Assembly: GCF_009827305.1 (NCBI RefSeq)
Contig: NZ_WTYJ01000001.1
Span: 930,001 to 994,000, forward strand
DNA length: 64,000 bases
Origin: Croceibacterium xixiisoli
GTDB lineage: Bacteria > Pseudomonadota > Alphaproteobacteria > Sphingomonadales > Sphingomonadaceae
Reading direction: 5' to 3'
Of this stretch, positions 32,942 through 41,120 are shown piece after piece; within the stretch, counting starts at the first letter, position 1, and the number at the start of each line of letters is the position of its first letter. The position numbers were made by a program, and so were the translations under genes. Under the pieces are notes generated by a model that was not told where the DNA came from, searched no databases, and saw only the letters and a list, made by a program, of their open reading frames with translations.

Positions 32942-34339
32942 TCAATGTTCGACGAAGGTGGTCGGCGGTGTCGGCACGGATTTCAGAGCCAGCGCCGAGG
33001 TGAAGCATTTGAGCCACCACATGACGTCATGCTTCTGCACCCCTGCCATCAAATTGCGCCACCGGTGAATCCGTTCTTCGCGCGGCATGATCAGTGCCTG
33101 TCGCAATGCGTCGGACATTTCTTCCGCGCTATGCGGATTGACCAGCAGGGCATCGGGCATCTGTTCGGCGGCACCGGCGAAGCGGGACAGGATCAGCACG
33201 CCGGGATCCTCCGGATTTTGCGCGGCGACATATTCCTTGGCGACCAGATTCATCCCGTCGCGCAAGGGGGTGACCAGGCCGATGCGGCTGGCGCGATAGA
33301 CCCCGGCCAGGGCATCGCGCGAATAGCCCTGATTGACATAGCGGATAGGCACCCAGTCCAGCCCGGCATGGGCGCCATTGATGCGCCCGGCCAAACCTTC
33401 CAGCGTGCTGCGGATGCGCTGATAGCTTTCGACCGATCCGCGTGAAGGCGGTGCGATCTGCAGCAATGTCACTTCCTTGCGTTCTTCCGGATGATCGGAA
33501 AGGAAGCGTTCGTAACCGAGGAAGCGTTCTTCCAGCCCTTTCGAATAATCGAGCCGGTCAACGCCGACGATCAGCGAACGCCCGGCCACGCTGGCGCGCA
33601 CGCGTTCGAACGTGGCGCGGGCGGTGTCGCTGTTGGCCAGCGTGCTGAATTCTTCGGCGTCGATGCCGATCGGGCAGGCGATCAGCCGGACCTTGCGCCC
33701 GCCGACATGGAGCACGCCGTCATCGTCCAGCGTGCCACCCATTTCATCGCGGGCATAATCGTAGAAGGATTCCAGCCATTCCTGCGTCTGGAAGCCGATG
33801 ACATCATATTCCAGCAGCGATGCCACCAGCTCGGCCGCTTCCGGCAGGGTTGCCAGCAGACGGCGCGGGGGCCAGGGGATGTGCAGGAAGAAGCCGATGC
33901 GGTTGCTGATGCCCCGGTCCCGCAGTTGCCTGCCCAGGGGGAACAGGTGATAATCCTGCACCCAGAGCAGATCATCCTTGTCGATCAGCGAGACGATGGT
34001 GTTGGCGAAGCGTTCGTTGACGCGCTGATAGCCATCGGCAAAGCTGCGCTCATATTCGGCCAGATCGATGCGATAGTGGAACAGCGGCCACAGCGTGCGA
34101 TTGGCATAGCCGTTGTAATATTCATCGATATCGCGCTGTTCGAGATCGATCGTCGCGGTGACGACCCCGTCGGTGCGTTCGAAATTGATCTTCCCGTTGA
34201 ACTGGTCGGTCTGTTCGCCGGACCAGCCGAACCACAGCCCGCCCTTTTCGCGCAGAGCCGCCGACAGGGCGACCGCCAGGCCCCCCTGGGCGCCGCCACC
34301 GGCGCTGACGCGGTTGGAGATGATGATCAGCCGGCTCAT
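32942..34339 (-). CDS. otsA: Alpha,alpha-trehalose-6-phosphate synthase (GT20)
   Basis: A 465-residue enzyme that joins UDP-glucose and glucose-6-phosphate. It begins SRLIIISNRVSAGGGAQGGLAV with the substrate-loop glycines, has WVQDYHLFPLGRQLR and FFLHIPWP, and the donor-site Arg and Lys in GVDRLDYSKGLEERF. LRDGMNLVAKEYVAAQ follows. Its ATG is in ATGA, overlapping the GH15 stop. It is the last gene of the four-gene operon transglutaminase-otsB-GH15-otsA. Together with otsB it makes trehalose, an osmotic and desiccation protectant. Confidence 0.95.
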   Translation of the reverse strand: MSRLIIISNRVSAGGGAQGGLAVALSAALREKGGLWFGWSGEQTDQFNGKINFERTDGVVTATIDLEQRDIDEYYNGYANRTLWPLFHYRIDLAEYERSFADGYQRVNERFANTIVSLIDKDDLLWVQDYHLFPLGRQLRDRGISNRIGFFLHIPWPPRRLLATLPEAAELVASLLEYDVIGFQTQEWLESFYDYARDEMGGTLDDDGVLHVGGRKVRLIACPIGIDAEEFSTLANSDTARATFERVRASVAGRSLIVGVDRLDYSKGLEERFLGYERFLSDHPEERKEVTLLQIAPPSRGSVESYQRIRSTLEGLAGRINGAHAGLDWVPIRYVNQGYSRDALAGVYRASRIGLVTPLRDGMNLVAKEYVAAQNPEDPGVLILSRFAGAAEQMPDALLVNPHSAEEMSDALRQALIMPREERIHRWRNLMAGVQKHDVMWWLKCFTSALALKSVPTPPTTFVEH

Positions 34340-36117
34340 CGCGCGCTCGTCCAGGGTTTGCTGAGCAGACCCGCGCAATTGATCAGTCCGACGAGCGAAT
34401 AGGTCTGTGGGTAGTTGCCCCATAATTCACCTGTGACAGGATCGATATCTTCCGACAGCAAGCCGGCGGCGGTGCGACGGCTGAGCATTTCTTCATACAG
34501 GGCGCGCGCCTCTTCGCTGCGGCCGGTCATATGCAGCGCCTCGATCAGCCAGAAGGTGCAGACGTTGAAGGCGGTTTCGGGCAGGCCGAAATCATCCTCC
34601 GTCGCGTAGCGCAGCATATGCGATCCGCGCCGCAACCCTTCCTCGATGGCGGCGAGCGTTCCGACGAAGCGGGTGTCCTCTGGCGAGAGGAAACGCAGAT
34701 CGAGCAATTGCAGCACGCTGGCGTCCAGATCATCCCCGCCGAAGGTGGAAGACATACGCTGCGTGTCTGGGCGCCAGGCGGCCTGTTCGATGCGGGCGCG
34801 CATATGGTCGGCGCGATCGGTCCAGAAAGTGGCACGGTCTGTCAGTTCAAGCGCCTGGGCCGCCGTCGCCAGCCGGTCGCATGCAGCCCAGCACATGGCG
34901 GCGGAATAGGTGTGCACCGATTGTCGCGTGCGCAGTTCCCACAGGCCGGCGTCGGGCTGATCGTAAAGCTGCCAGGCGCGTTCGCCGACTTTTTCCAGCG
35001 CCTCGAAATCGGCAATACCCGACATGCGGAACAGCCGCTGATCGATGAAGCCCTGGGTATTGGACAGCACGATCTGGCCATAGGCATCATGCTGTATCTG
35101 GCTGTAGGCGGCGTTGCCCACGCGAACCGGGCCCATGCCACGATAACCGGGCAATTGGTCGGCAAAGCCTTCTTCCAATCTGGCTTCCCCCAGCACGCCA
35201 TAGAGCGGCTGGATATGGCCGCCCTTCGCTTCATCCACGATATTGCGCAGATAGGCGAGATAGCGTTCGAGCACGTCGAGCGCGCCCAGCCGATTGAGCG
35301 CCTGCACCGTGTAATAGGCGTCGCGGATCCAGCAGTAGCGGTAATCCCAATTGCGCTGCGATCCGGCATGTTCGGGAATGGAAGTGGTCAGCGCGGCGAC
35401 GATCGCGCCGGTTTCTTCATGCTGGCACAGCTTGAGCGTGATGGCGGAGCGGATGACGACATCCTGCCATTCAAGCGGGATTGCCAGGCCACGCACCCAT
35501 TCCCGCCATTCGGCAATGGTTTCGGTCAGCATGGTATCGATAGTGACGGCGATGTCCCCGGCGAAGCTTTCATCCGGGCCAAGGAAGAAATGCAGCGGCT
35601 GTTCCAGCCGGAAGCTCCGCTCTGCCACAACCAGCCCGACCGGCGCGTCGGTGGTCAGGCGCAGGGTGATGGTGTTGGTCTGATAACGGATATGGTTCGA
35701 TCCGCCGGTCCGCTCGCTGCAGCTTTCGCCCCAATCGCGGGTCGGGCGCAGGCGCACGCGGATGCGGGGTGAACCCTGGATCGGGCGCACGATGCGGGCA
35801 AAGGCGACCGGGCGATAGGTGCGGCCCATCCGGCGGAAATAGGGGCAGAAATCCACCACCTCTATTTCCCCGCCATGGCTGTCGCGATGGCGGGTGATCA
35901 CCACCGGTGTGTTGCGGTGGAATTCCTGCGTGGTCGACACGCGGTCTTCCAGATCGATCGCCCACAGCCCTGTATCGGGCTGTTCCCCGCCGAGCAGGGC
36001 AGAAAACACCGGATCGCCATCCACCCGGGGGATGCAGCCCCAGACAAACTGACCCTGGCCATCGATCAGCGCGCTGACCTGGCAATTGCCGATAGGCCAC
36101 AGTTCCAGCGAGGTCAT
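34336..36117 (-). CDS. Glycoside hydrolase family 15 protein (glucoamylase/trehalase type)
   Basis: A 593-residue protein. Residues 1-220 are a beta-rich N-terminal domain; 230-593 form the (alpha/alpha)6 barrel. GH15 landmarks are NWDYRYCWIRDAYYTVQAL, HIQPLYGVLGE, TYSAAMCWAACDRL, and the C-terminal catalytic region LLSEDIDPVTGELWGNYPQTYSLVGLI with the base Glu. Some GH15 enzymes hydrolyse trehalose, so it may recycle the product of this operon or trim alpha-glucans. It overlaps otsB and otsA by four bases each (ATGA), forcing coordinated translation. Confidence 0.9.
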   Translation of the reverse strand: MTSLELWPIGNCQVSALIDGQGQFVWGCIPRVDGDPVFSALLGGEQPDTGLWAIDLEDRVSTTQEFHRNTPVVITRHRDSHGGEIEVVDFCPYFRRMGRTYRPVAFARIVRPIQGSPRIRVRLRPTRDWGESCSERTGGSNHIRYQTNTITLRLTTDAPVGLVVAERSFRLEQPLHFFLGPDESFAGDIAVTIDTMLTETIAEWREWVRGLAIPLEWQDVVIRSAITLKLCQHEETGAIVAALTTSIPEHAGSQRNWDYRYCWIRDAYYTVQALNRLGALDVLERYLAYLRNIVDEAKGGHIQPLYGVLGEARLEEGFADQLPGYRGMGPVRVGNAAYSQIQHDAYGQIVLSNTQGFIDQRLFRMSGIADFEALEKVGERAWQLYDQPDAGLWELRTRQSVHTYSAAMCWAACDRLATAAQALELTDRATFWTDRADHMRARIEQAAWRPDTQRMSSTFGGDDLDASVLQLLDLRFLSPEDTRFVGTLAAIEEGLRRGSHMLRYATEDDFGLPETAFNVCTFWLIEALHMTGRSEEARALYEEMLSRRTAAGLLSEDIDPVTGELWGNYPQTYSLVGLINCAGLLSKPWTSAR

Positions 36118-36860
36118 GCCGTTGCCTCGCACGCAGAATGCAGCCAGCCCAGTGTGTCATTCACCCCATCGAGCCGATAGGTGGCGGCGGTGTCACGCGT
36201 CGGGCCAATCAGAACCCCGGCGCCGCCCAGTTGCGCGCTGATTGCGAAACCGGCTTCGTCCGTCACATCATCGCCCAGGAACACGGGTGCGGTGCTCTGG
36301 AACTGCGGCTGTTCCATCAGGCGGCGGATGGCGCTGCCCTTGTCCCCGCCAGTGGCGCGGACTTCGACCATCATCTTGCCATGCTGCAGGTGCAATTGAT
36401 GCCGGTCAGCAAGATCCTGCGCCATCGAAAGGCAGTCACTCGCGGCGTCGGGCGCTTGGCGGAAATGCAATGCGGCACCCAAGGGTTTGTCCTCCACGAT
36501 CAATCCAGGCCGGTCGGCGGCGAACATCTGCATCGCGATCAATGCGGATCCCAGGCCGGGCGGGCGGGGCAGGATGTCAGTTCGCGCGGCAGCCCAATCG
36601 AATTCCAGCCCATGGCTGCCGACGATGGTGATGTCGGTGATGCCCAGCAGGGCACGCAGCTCACTGGCAGGGCGACCGCTGATCAGGGCCAGCCTGCCGT
36701 GCAGCCGCCGGGCCAGATTGCCGAGCAGATCGCCCAGCCTGGCGTCGATCTCCACCGCATCGGGGCGCTCCGCGATTTCGACGAGCGTGCCGTCGAAATC
36801 GAGGAAGAGACTGGCGTTGAAAAGAAGGTCGAGCGGCGGGGGCTGGATGCAATCATTCAT
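36114..36860 (-). CDS. otsB: Trehalose-6-phosphate phosphatase
   Basis: A 248-residue HAD-superfamily phosphatase. Motif I is LFLDFDGTLVEIA (nucleophile Asp), motif II LISGRPASEL, then VGSHGLEF typical of OtsB, and motif IV VFLGDDVTDEAGF. It removes phosphate from trehalose-6-phosphate made by OtsA. The start at 36860 is two bases after the upstream transglutaminase-like stop, and the stop overlaps the GH15 start, so it sits inside a compact operon. Confidence 0.94.
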   Translation of the reverse strand: MNDCIQPPPLDLLFNASLFLDFDGTLVEIAERPDAVEIDARLGDLLGNLARRLHGRLALISGRPASELRALLGITDITIVGSHGLEFDWAAARTDILPRPPGLGSALIAMQMFAADRPGLIVEDKPLGAALHFRQAPDAASDCLSMAQDLADRHQLHLQHGKMMVEVRATGGDKGSAIRRLMEQPQFQSTAPVFLGDDVTDEAGFAISAQLGGAGVLIGPTRDTAATYRLDGVNDTLGWLHSACEATA

Positions 36861-36862
36861 AA

Positions 36863-37726
36863 TCAGCAGTAAGCCGGAAGCAGTTCCCTGTCTGAGATGT
36901 CGTTGTCATTGTTCCAGATGCTCTGGACTTCATCCGTATGGACGGAAAAGCCGGTCAGGCGGGCTGGGCCAAATGCGGTGGTCAGCGCAGTATCGGTGGC
37001 ATCGCGCCCCTGCGCCATCAGGATGCGCCCGATGCGCGGTTCATTGTGGCGCGCGTCATAGGTGTACCAGCCCCCATCGATGAAGACATCGAACCAGGCG
37101 CTGAAATCCATGGGCAGATCGACCTTGGGCACGCCGATATCGCCAAGATAGCCGGTGCAATAGCGGGCCGGGATGTTGAGGCAGCGGCACAGGGTGATGG
37201 CAAGGTGAGCATAATCGCGGCACACACCGACGCCCTGTTCATAGGCATCATGGGCGGAACGCCCCGAATGGGCATATTCATAGCCGAAGGCGATGTGCCG
37301 GTGAACGAAATCGACCACGGCATCCACCCGATCGCGGGCAGAGGTGTAATGGCCGAAATTGTTCCATGCCAGTTGCATCAAGCGGTCGGTTTCGCAGTAG
37401 CGGCTGCTGAGCAGATAGATCAGCACATCGTCCGGCAGGCATTCGATTGACTGCTGCGGCCCACCAGGCGCGCGACGATCATGCCGGCCGCTGTCTTCGA
37501 TCACGAAGCTGGTCGCCAGGGTGATGCCGCCGGCCGGGATGGTGAAACGGGTGCAGATATTGCCGAACCGATCAAGATGGTCGCGCATGGTTACATCCGG
37601 ATGCCCCCGGATGGTGCCCGGGGCACGCAAATCGGAATTGCGGGAAGGGTGCACACTCAACAACGCCAGCATCGGCGTCGGCTGGGCGACCTGGAAAGAA
37701 ATCTCGAAGCCGGCGCGGATCAGCAC
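36863..37726 (-). CDS. Transglutaminase-like superfamily protein
   Basis: A 287-residue cytoplasmic protein. An N-terminal beta domain (LIRAGFEISFQVAQPTPMLALLSVHPS) precedes a transglutaminase/protease-like core with the nucleophile Cys in GVGVCRDYAHLAITLCR and an Asp in WYTYDARH. At the usual catalytic His position the protein reads DFSAWFDVF, so His is replaced by Ser. The subfamily commonly looks like this, so the catalytic status is doubtful. The start is the GTG at 37726, with AGGTGAAG upstream; a codon later would cut the conserved N-terminus. It heads the trehalose operon. Confidence 0.85.
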   Translation of the reverse strand: MLIRAGFEISFQVAQPTPMLALLSVHPSRNSDLRAPGTIRGHPDVTMRDHLDRFGNICTRFTIPAGGITLATSFVIEDSGRHDRRAPGGPQQSIECLPDDVLIYLLSSRYCETDRLMQLAWNNFGHYTSARDRVDAVVDFVHRHIAFGYEYAHSGRSAHDAYEQGVGVCRDYAHLAITLCRCLNIPARYCTGYLGDIGVPKVDLPMDFSAWFDVFIDGGWYTYDARHNEPRIGRILMAQGRDATDTALTTAFGPARLTGFSVHTDEVQSIWNNDNDISDRELLPAYC

Positions 37727-37933
37727 GCTTCACCTGTTGGCAGATGATGGAGACGCAGGGCGCAACTGTGCTGGGAACGGATCATCCGCCGGAATCCTTG
37801 GTCTGGGTGTGAAGATGGCGCGCATCAGCCCATCTGAATAATGTAACACCCGGATCGGCAGGGCGTTCCCGTCCTGTCTGAAGAGATGGTGAACGGGGAT
37901 GATGCGTTGGGGCGATTGCGATAGGATGAATCG

Positions 37934-38701
37934 ATGTCATCGACCCTGCCTCTGCTGGCCGCCAACGAAGCGCCGCCCTTTGCCCGGCATCAGGCGCAAG
38001 GCCGTTCCCCGTTTCTGTTGATTGGTGATCACGCCGGGCGCGCCATTCCGGGTGGACTGGCTGATCTGGGGCTGGGCGGCGATGATCTTTTGCGGCACAT
38101 CGCCTGGGATATCGGTGTCCATGGGCTGGGCAGCATGCTGGCTGAGCGGCTGGACGCGGTGTTTATCCGTCAAAACTATTCGCGGCTGGTGATCGACTGC
38201 AACCGGGACCCGTCATCGGCGGAGGCGATTCCCCTGGTGTCGGACGAGACGCCGATTCCGGGGAATTGCGGCCTGAGTGAGGGAGACCGACAGGCGCGCG
38301 TGGCGCAGATTCATGTGCCCTACCAAGCGGCCATCGCGGCGGAGATCGCCGCGCGGGCCGCCGCCGGCATGCCCACGGTGCTGGTTTCGCTGCACAGCTT
38401 CACCCCCGTCATGGCCGGTGTGCCGCGACCTTGGCATGTCGGCGTGCTGCACGACGGGCACAATGATCGCTTCGCGCGGAGTCTGCTGGCCAGGCTGCAG
38501 GGCGATGCGGCGCTGCAGGTGGGCGACAACGAGCCCTATCGCATGGATGGTACCGACTACACGGTGCCGCACCATGCCTTCGCGGCGGACTTGCCCTATG
38601 TGGAACTGGAAATCCGGCAGGATCTGATTGCCGAGGCTGAGGGGCAGGAGCGCTGGTGCGCCATTCTGGCGGCGGCGCTGGGCGCTGCGTGGGACGGGTG
38701 A
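37934..38701 (+). CDS. N-formylglutamate amidohydrolase family protein
   Basis: A 255-residue enzyme of the HutG-type N-formylglutamate amidohydrolase family, zinc-dependent. Visible blocks are FLLIGDHAGRAIPGGL, HIAWDIGVHGLGSMLAERLDA, YSRLVIDCNRDP, VSLHSFTPVMAGVPRPWHVGVLHD and LPYVELEIRQDLI. In histidine catabolism the enzyme releases glutamate and formate, but no other hut genes are nearby, so the real substrate may be another N-acyl amino acid. It abuts the convergent GNAT gene without a spacer. Confidence 0.85.
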   Translation: MSSTLPLLAANEAPPFARHQAQGRSPFLLIGDHAGRAIPGGLADLGLGGDDLLRHIAWDIGVHGLGSMLAERLDAVFIRQNYSRLVIDCNRDPSSAEAIPLVSDETPIPGNCGLSEGDRQARVAQIHVPYQAAIAAEIAARAAAGMPTVLVSLHSFTPVMAGVPRPWHVGVLHDGHNDRFARSLLARLQGDAALQVGDNEPYRMDGTDYTVPHHAFAADLPYVELEIRQDLIAEAEGQERWCAILAAALGAAWDG

Positions 38702-39211
38702 TCAGTCGTCGCGCAGATCCTGCACCATGTAACGCGCTGCCTGACCATAGCTGGCGCGGTTTTCGGCGGGCAGCAGATCGGACGCGTCGTGAAAACCGCA
38801 ACGGGCCCAGAACGGCGCCGACCCGCCAACCGCGATCAGGCTGAGCGTGGCAAAGCCGGATGCGCGGGCGCGGTCTGAAAGCAGGGTAACGATGGCGCGT
38901 GCCGCGCCGCTGCCACGTGCGGAAGGGAGCAGCGCCACATCGTGAATATAGAAGCTGTCGCTATATTGCGGCAGGGTGCCGATCCGGCTGTTGAGCGCAG
39001 GCGCGCCGCCCAAGGTCCATGGATGGGCGATGGCATAGCCGCCGACCATGCCGCCATTTTCCAGAATATGTGCGCCGTCGGGGTAAAGCTGCAGCCGTTC
39101 GGCAAACACGGCTCGGTCTTCGGGAAAATCGCGATGAACGACGGCGGCGACGGTTTGCACCGCCGCCAGATCCGCCGTTTCCATCGCCCGCCAATGGAAA
39201 CCGGGCTTCAC
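38702..39211 (-). CDS. GNAT-family N-acetyltransferase
   Basis: A 169-residue acetyltransferase: RAMETADLAAVQTVAAVVHRDFPED at the start, IHDVALLPSARGSGAARAIVTLL as the acetyl-CoA binding loop, and FATLSLIAVGGSAPFWARCGFHDASD as the final strand-helix. It uses a GTG start inside GTGA, overlapping the stop of the LigE-like glutathione transferase gene, so the two are coupled. Substrate unknown. Its close fusion to the upstream gene may be simple operon compression. Confidence 0.8.
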   Translation of the reverse strand: MKPGFHWRAMETADLAAVQTVAAVVHRDFPEDRAVFAERLQLYPDGAHILENGGMVGGYAIAHPWTLGGAPALNSRIGTLPQYSDSFYIHDVALLPSARGSGAARAIVTLLSDRARASGFATLSLIAVGGSAPFWARCGFHDASDLLPAENRASYGQAARYMVQDLRDD

Positions 39212-40059
39212 GCGTCCGCCTGTTCCGTCGCCTTGCCCGTGATCCGGGCGGTTTCACCGCTGGTGCTGGCGACCCCGGTGTTCCGCTTGCTCAGGCCATT
39301 GGCGACCGGGTTGCGGTTGAAGGGTTCCGGGTCACCGTCGCGGATCTGCAGGCCGAAGATGTTGGACAGGCCAGGGTGCCGACCGAGCCCGCCATAGAGA
39401 TCGAACCCACGATCGATCCAGTCGCGCAGGGGGTCATCCTCCACCAGCGCCGGCGTGTCGCAGACCGATGCCAGCCACAGGAAGCAGGCGAGCAGGCGGT
39501 GATCGGTGTAATTGGGGGTTTCGCCGCCGAACCAGGGATTTTCCCGCAGCGTGCTGCGCAGCAATTCCAGATTCGCGGAAATCTGCGGCAGGCGATCTTC
39601 ACGGCCCACGATGATGTCTTCCAGCTTGCGGTTGCCGAACATGCGTTCACGCGTGCTGGTGACATAGTCATGATCCTGCGGCAGCGAGCGGTCGCGATAG
39701 GCAACCAGATAGCAGGTCATCCACGGGCCCACGGCGTTCTGCCACAGCCAGGCTTCATTCATTTGCGCACTGGGCCGGATGCCGGGATCGCCGATCAGCG
39801 TGGGGCGATCGGGATAGGCCGCGTCGAGATGTTCGGCGATCAGCCAGCTGTCGAGGATCCATTCCCCCTTGTCGACGATGGCGGGCAGGCGTTCGGTCTT
39901 TCCGCCGGTCCGTTCCGCAATGCCGGTGAAGCCGCCGGGCACGATATCGGGATCGAAGCCCTTGTGACCCAGGGCAAGCTTGGTGGCCCAGACGAACGGG
40001 CTGATCGTTGCGCCGCTGGCCAATTGCAGATCGTAAAGCGTTATTCCGTTGTCAGACAT
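39208..40059 (-). CDS. Glutathione S-transferase resembling LigE/LigP beta-aryl etherases
   Basis: A 283-residue GST. The thioredoxin-fold N-terminus ITLYDLQLASGATISPFVWATKLALGHKGFD, the PGGFTGIAERTGGKTERLPAIVDKGEWILDSWLIAEHLD block, and the C-terminal PQDHDYV, GREDRLP, DDPLRDWIDRGFDLYGGLGRHPG and GDPEPF closely match what I recall of the Sphingobium etherase LigE. LigE cleaves beta-O-4 ethers of lignin dimers with glutathione. Length is also right (LigE is about 280). GGAGG precedes the ATG at 40059. A LigM-like demethylase elsewhere in this window supports an aromatic/lignin-derived diet. Etherase activity itself is not proven by the sequence. Confidence 0.8.
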   Translation of the reverse strand: MSDNGITLYDLQLASGATISPFVWATKLALGHKGFDPDIVPGGFTGIAERTGGKTERLPAIVDKGEWILDSWLIAEHLDAAYPDRPTLIGDPGIRPSAQMNEAWLWQNAVGPWMTCYLVAYRDRSLPQDHDYVTSTRERMFGNRKLEDIIVGREDRLPQISANLELLRSTLRENPWFGGETPNYTDHRLLACFLWLASVCDTPALVEDDPLRDWIDRGFDLYGGLGRHPGLSNIFGLQIRDGDPEPFNRNPVANGLSKRNTGVASTSGETARITGKATEQADA

Positions 40060-40265
40060 GGGGCATCCTCCGTCTTTAGTTGACTTTGTCCGAGAGGATA
40101 GGCCGTGATCGGGCAACCTGCCAGCGCTTCCTTCACCAGTGGCGGCAGGATTTTGCCGCTTTTCCGACAATGCGTGGAAATACTGTCGGGAATTTTGACA
40201 AAATTAACCTTTGGTAAGCAGACGGTAACCATGCCTGTCAGCGGAAAAGTGGGAAATTTCTCAAC

Positions 40266-40281
40266 TGGCACGCGACGTGCT
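40266..40281 (+). promoter_or_regulatory. Sigma-54 promoter in the 460-base gap upstream of the GST gene
   Basis: TGGCACG-CGAC-GTGCT has the invariant GG (40267-40268) and GC (40279-40280) exactly ten bases apart and a perfect TGGCACG box. It reads rightward, away from the GST gene and toward the convergent grxD operon end, so it does not drive any recognisable protein gene. Just upstream (40250-40260) is TGGGAAATTTC, which also occurs at 26993-27003 near the other stand-alone sigma-54 promoter. Confidence 0.6.
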
Positions 40282-40291
40282 ATATTTCTGG

Positions 40292-40475
40292 TACCCGAAA
40301 GTCTTCGAACGAGGCGGGACTGACCCCAAGTCCCTGCGGCCAAAAGCCAACGGATCGTCTCCCGGTCCCGCCTCCCCGAAGTTTCCCTCACATCGCAGGA
40401 ACTGGGCATCGGCGCTGCATGACGCGCGCCAGCGTGAAGCAAGCAAAGAAAAACGCGCGACTTTCGCCGCGCGTT
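40292..40475 (+). ncRNA. Putative sigma-54-driven small RNA
   Basis: The stretch after the sigma-54 site has no ATG for about 130 bases and no convincing reading frame. It does have strong RNA structure. GGGACT/AGTCCC at 40318-40335 form a tight hairpin, enclosed by an outer pair GAGGCGGGAC and GTCCCGCCTC. A C-rich segment (CTCCC, CCTCCCC) could face ribosome-binding sites. The perfect AACGCGCG/CGCGCGTT stem at 40452-40475 can end the transcript. Expected size is about 185 bases. Both ends are predicted, and only the structure and promoter are visible. Confidence 0.4.
40452..40475 (-). terminator. Intrinsic terminator of the grxD operon
   Basis: AACGCGCG (40452-40459) and CGCGCGTT (40468-40475) form a perfect eight-pair stem. 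On the minus strand it is followed by TTTTTCTTTG, a classic intrinsic terminator, 45 bases past the grxD stop. On the plus strand it can serve the putative small RNA. Confidence 0.75.
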
Positions 40476-40519
40476 ATCTGTTGGGGCCGAAAGCCCGTGC
40501 AGAAATGAGCTCTGCGGGA

Positions 40520-40849
40520 TCAGGACGCCTTGGCGACGTTCTGATCGACCAGAAGCTGCTGCAATTCGCCCGCTTCGTACATTTCCTTCATGATGTCGCT
40601 GCCGCCGACGAATTCACCCTTCACATAGAGCTGGGGGATGGTCGGCCAGTCAGAAAACTCCTTGATGCCCTGGCGGATTTCCATGTCCTGCAGCACGTCG
40701 ACGCCATCATAGGCGACACCGCAACGGTCGAGGATGGCAACCGCCAGGCTGGAAAAGCCGCACTGCGGGAACAGCGGCGAACCCTTCATGAACAGGACGA
40801 CATCGTGTTCGCCCACGATCTTGGCAATGCGTTCATTGGTATCGGACAT
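40520..40849 (-). CDS. grxD: Monothiol glutaredoxin Grx4/GrxD
   Basis: A 109-residue CGFS-type glutaredoxin. Key parts are [24 protein letters not shown] (active-site CGFS), the glutathione-binding [23 protein letters not shown], and a C-terminal helix. These proteins carry a [2Fe-2S] cluster bound with glutathione and pair with BolA. The bolA-type gene is directly upstream in the same operon, the usual partnership. The ATG at 40849 gives the typical MSDTNERI start; the frame is open to 40882 without support. Confidence 0.93.
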   Translation of the reverse strand: MSDTNERIAKIVGEHDVVLFMKGSPLFPQCGFSSLAVAILDRCGVAYDGVDVLQDMEIRQGIKEFSDWPTIPQLYVKGEFVGGSDIMKEMYEAGELQQLLVDQNVAKAS

Positions 40850-40882
40850 GATGGCCCCGGATATAGTAAAGTTTGCTGACAA

Positions 40883-41116
40883 TCAGTTGGGAATGGCGGT
40901 GACGACTTGCAAGGCGTGCAGTTCGCCGCCCATGCGCCCGCCCAGCGCGTCATACACCATCTTGTGCTGCGCGACGCGGGTTTTCCCGGCAAAGGCGCTG
41001 CTTGTCACGCGCGCCCGGTAATGATCGCCGTCCCCGGCCAGATCGTCGATGAAGACGATCGCATCGGGCAGGGCAGCCTTGATAAGCTGTTCGATCTGTT
41101 CGGCGGGCATGCCCAT
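40883..41116 (-). CDS. bolA: BolA/IbaG family protein
   Basis: A 77-residue BolA-like protein. The class II KH-like fold shows GDGDHYRARVTSSAFAGKTRVAQHKMVYDALGGRMGGELHALQV, with the invariant His in VAQHKMVY. It forms an Fe-S bridged complex with Grx4, encoded next. BolA family members also affect envelope and stress traits. An alternative ATG at 41110 is possible. It lies four bases after the ATPase zeta gene. Confidence 0.9.
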   Translation of the reverse strand: MGMPAEQIEQLIKAALPDAIVFIDDLAGDGDHYRARVTSSAFAGKTRVAQHKMVYDALGGRMGGELHALQVVTAIPN

Positions 41117-41120
41117 CGGA

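Noticed and set aside
40277-40879. A 200-codon plus-strand frame downstream of the sigma-54 site at 40266
   Set aside because: It starts before the predicted transcription start, runs antisense across grxD, has no ribosome site and reads as low-information sequence.
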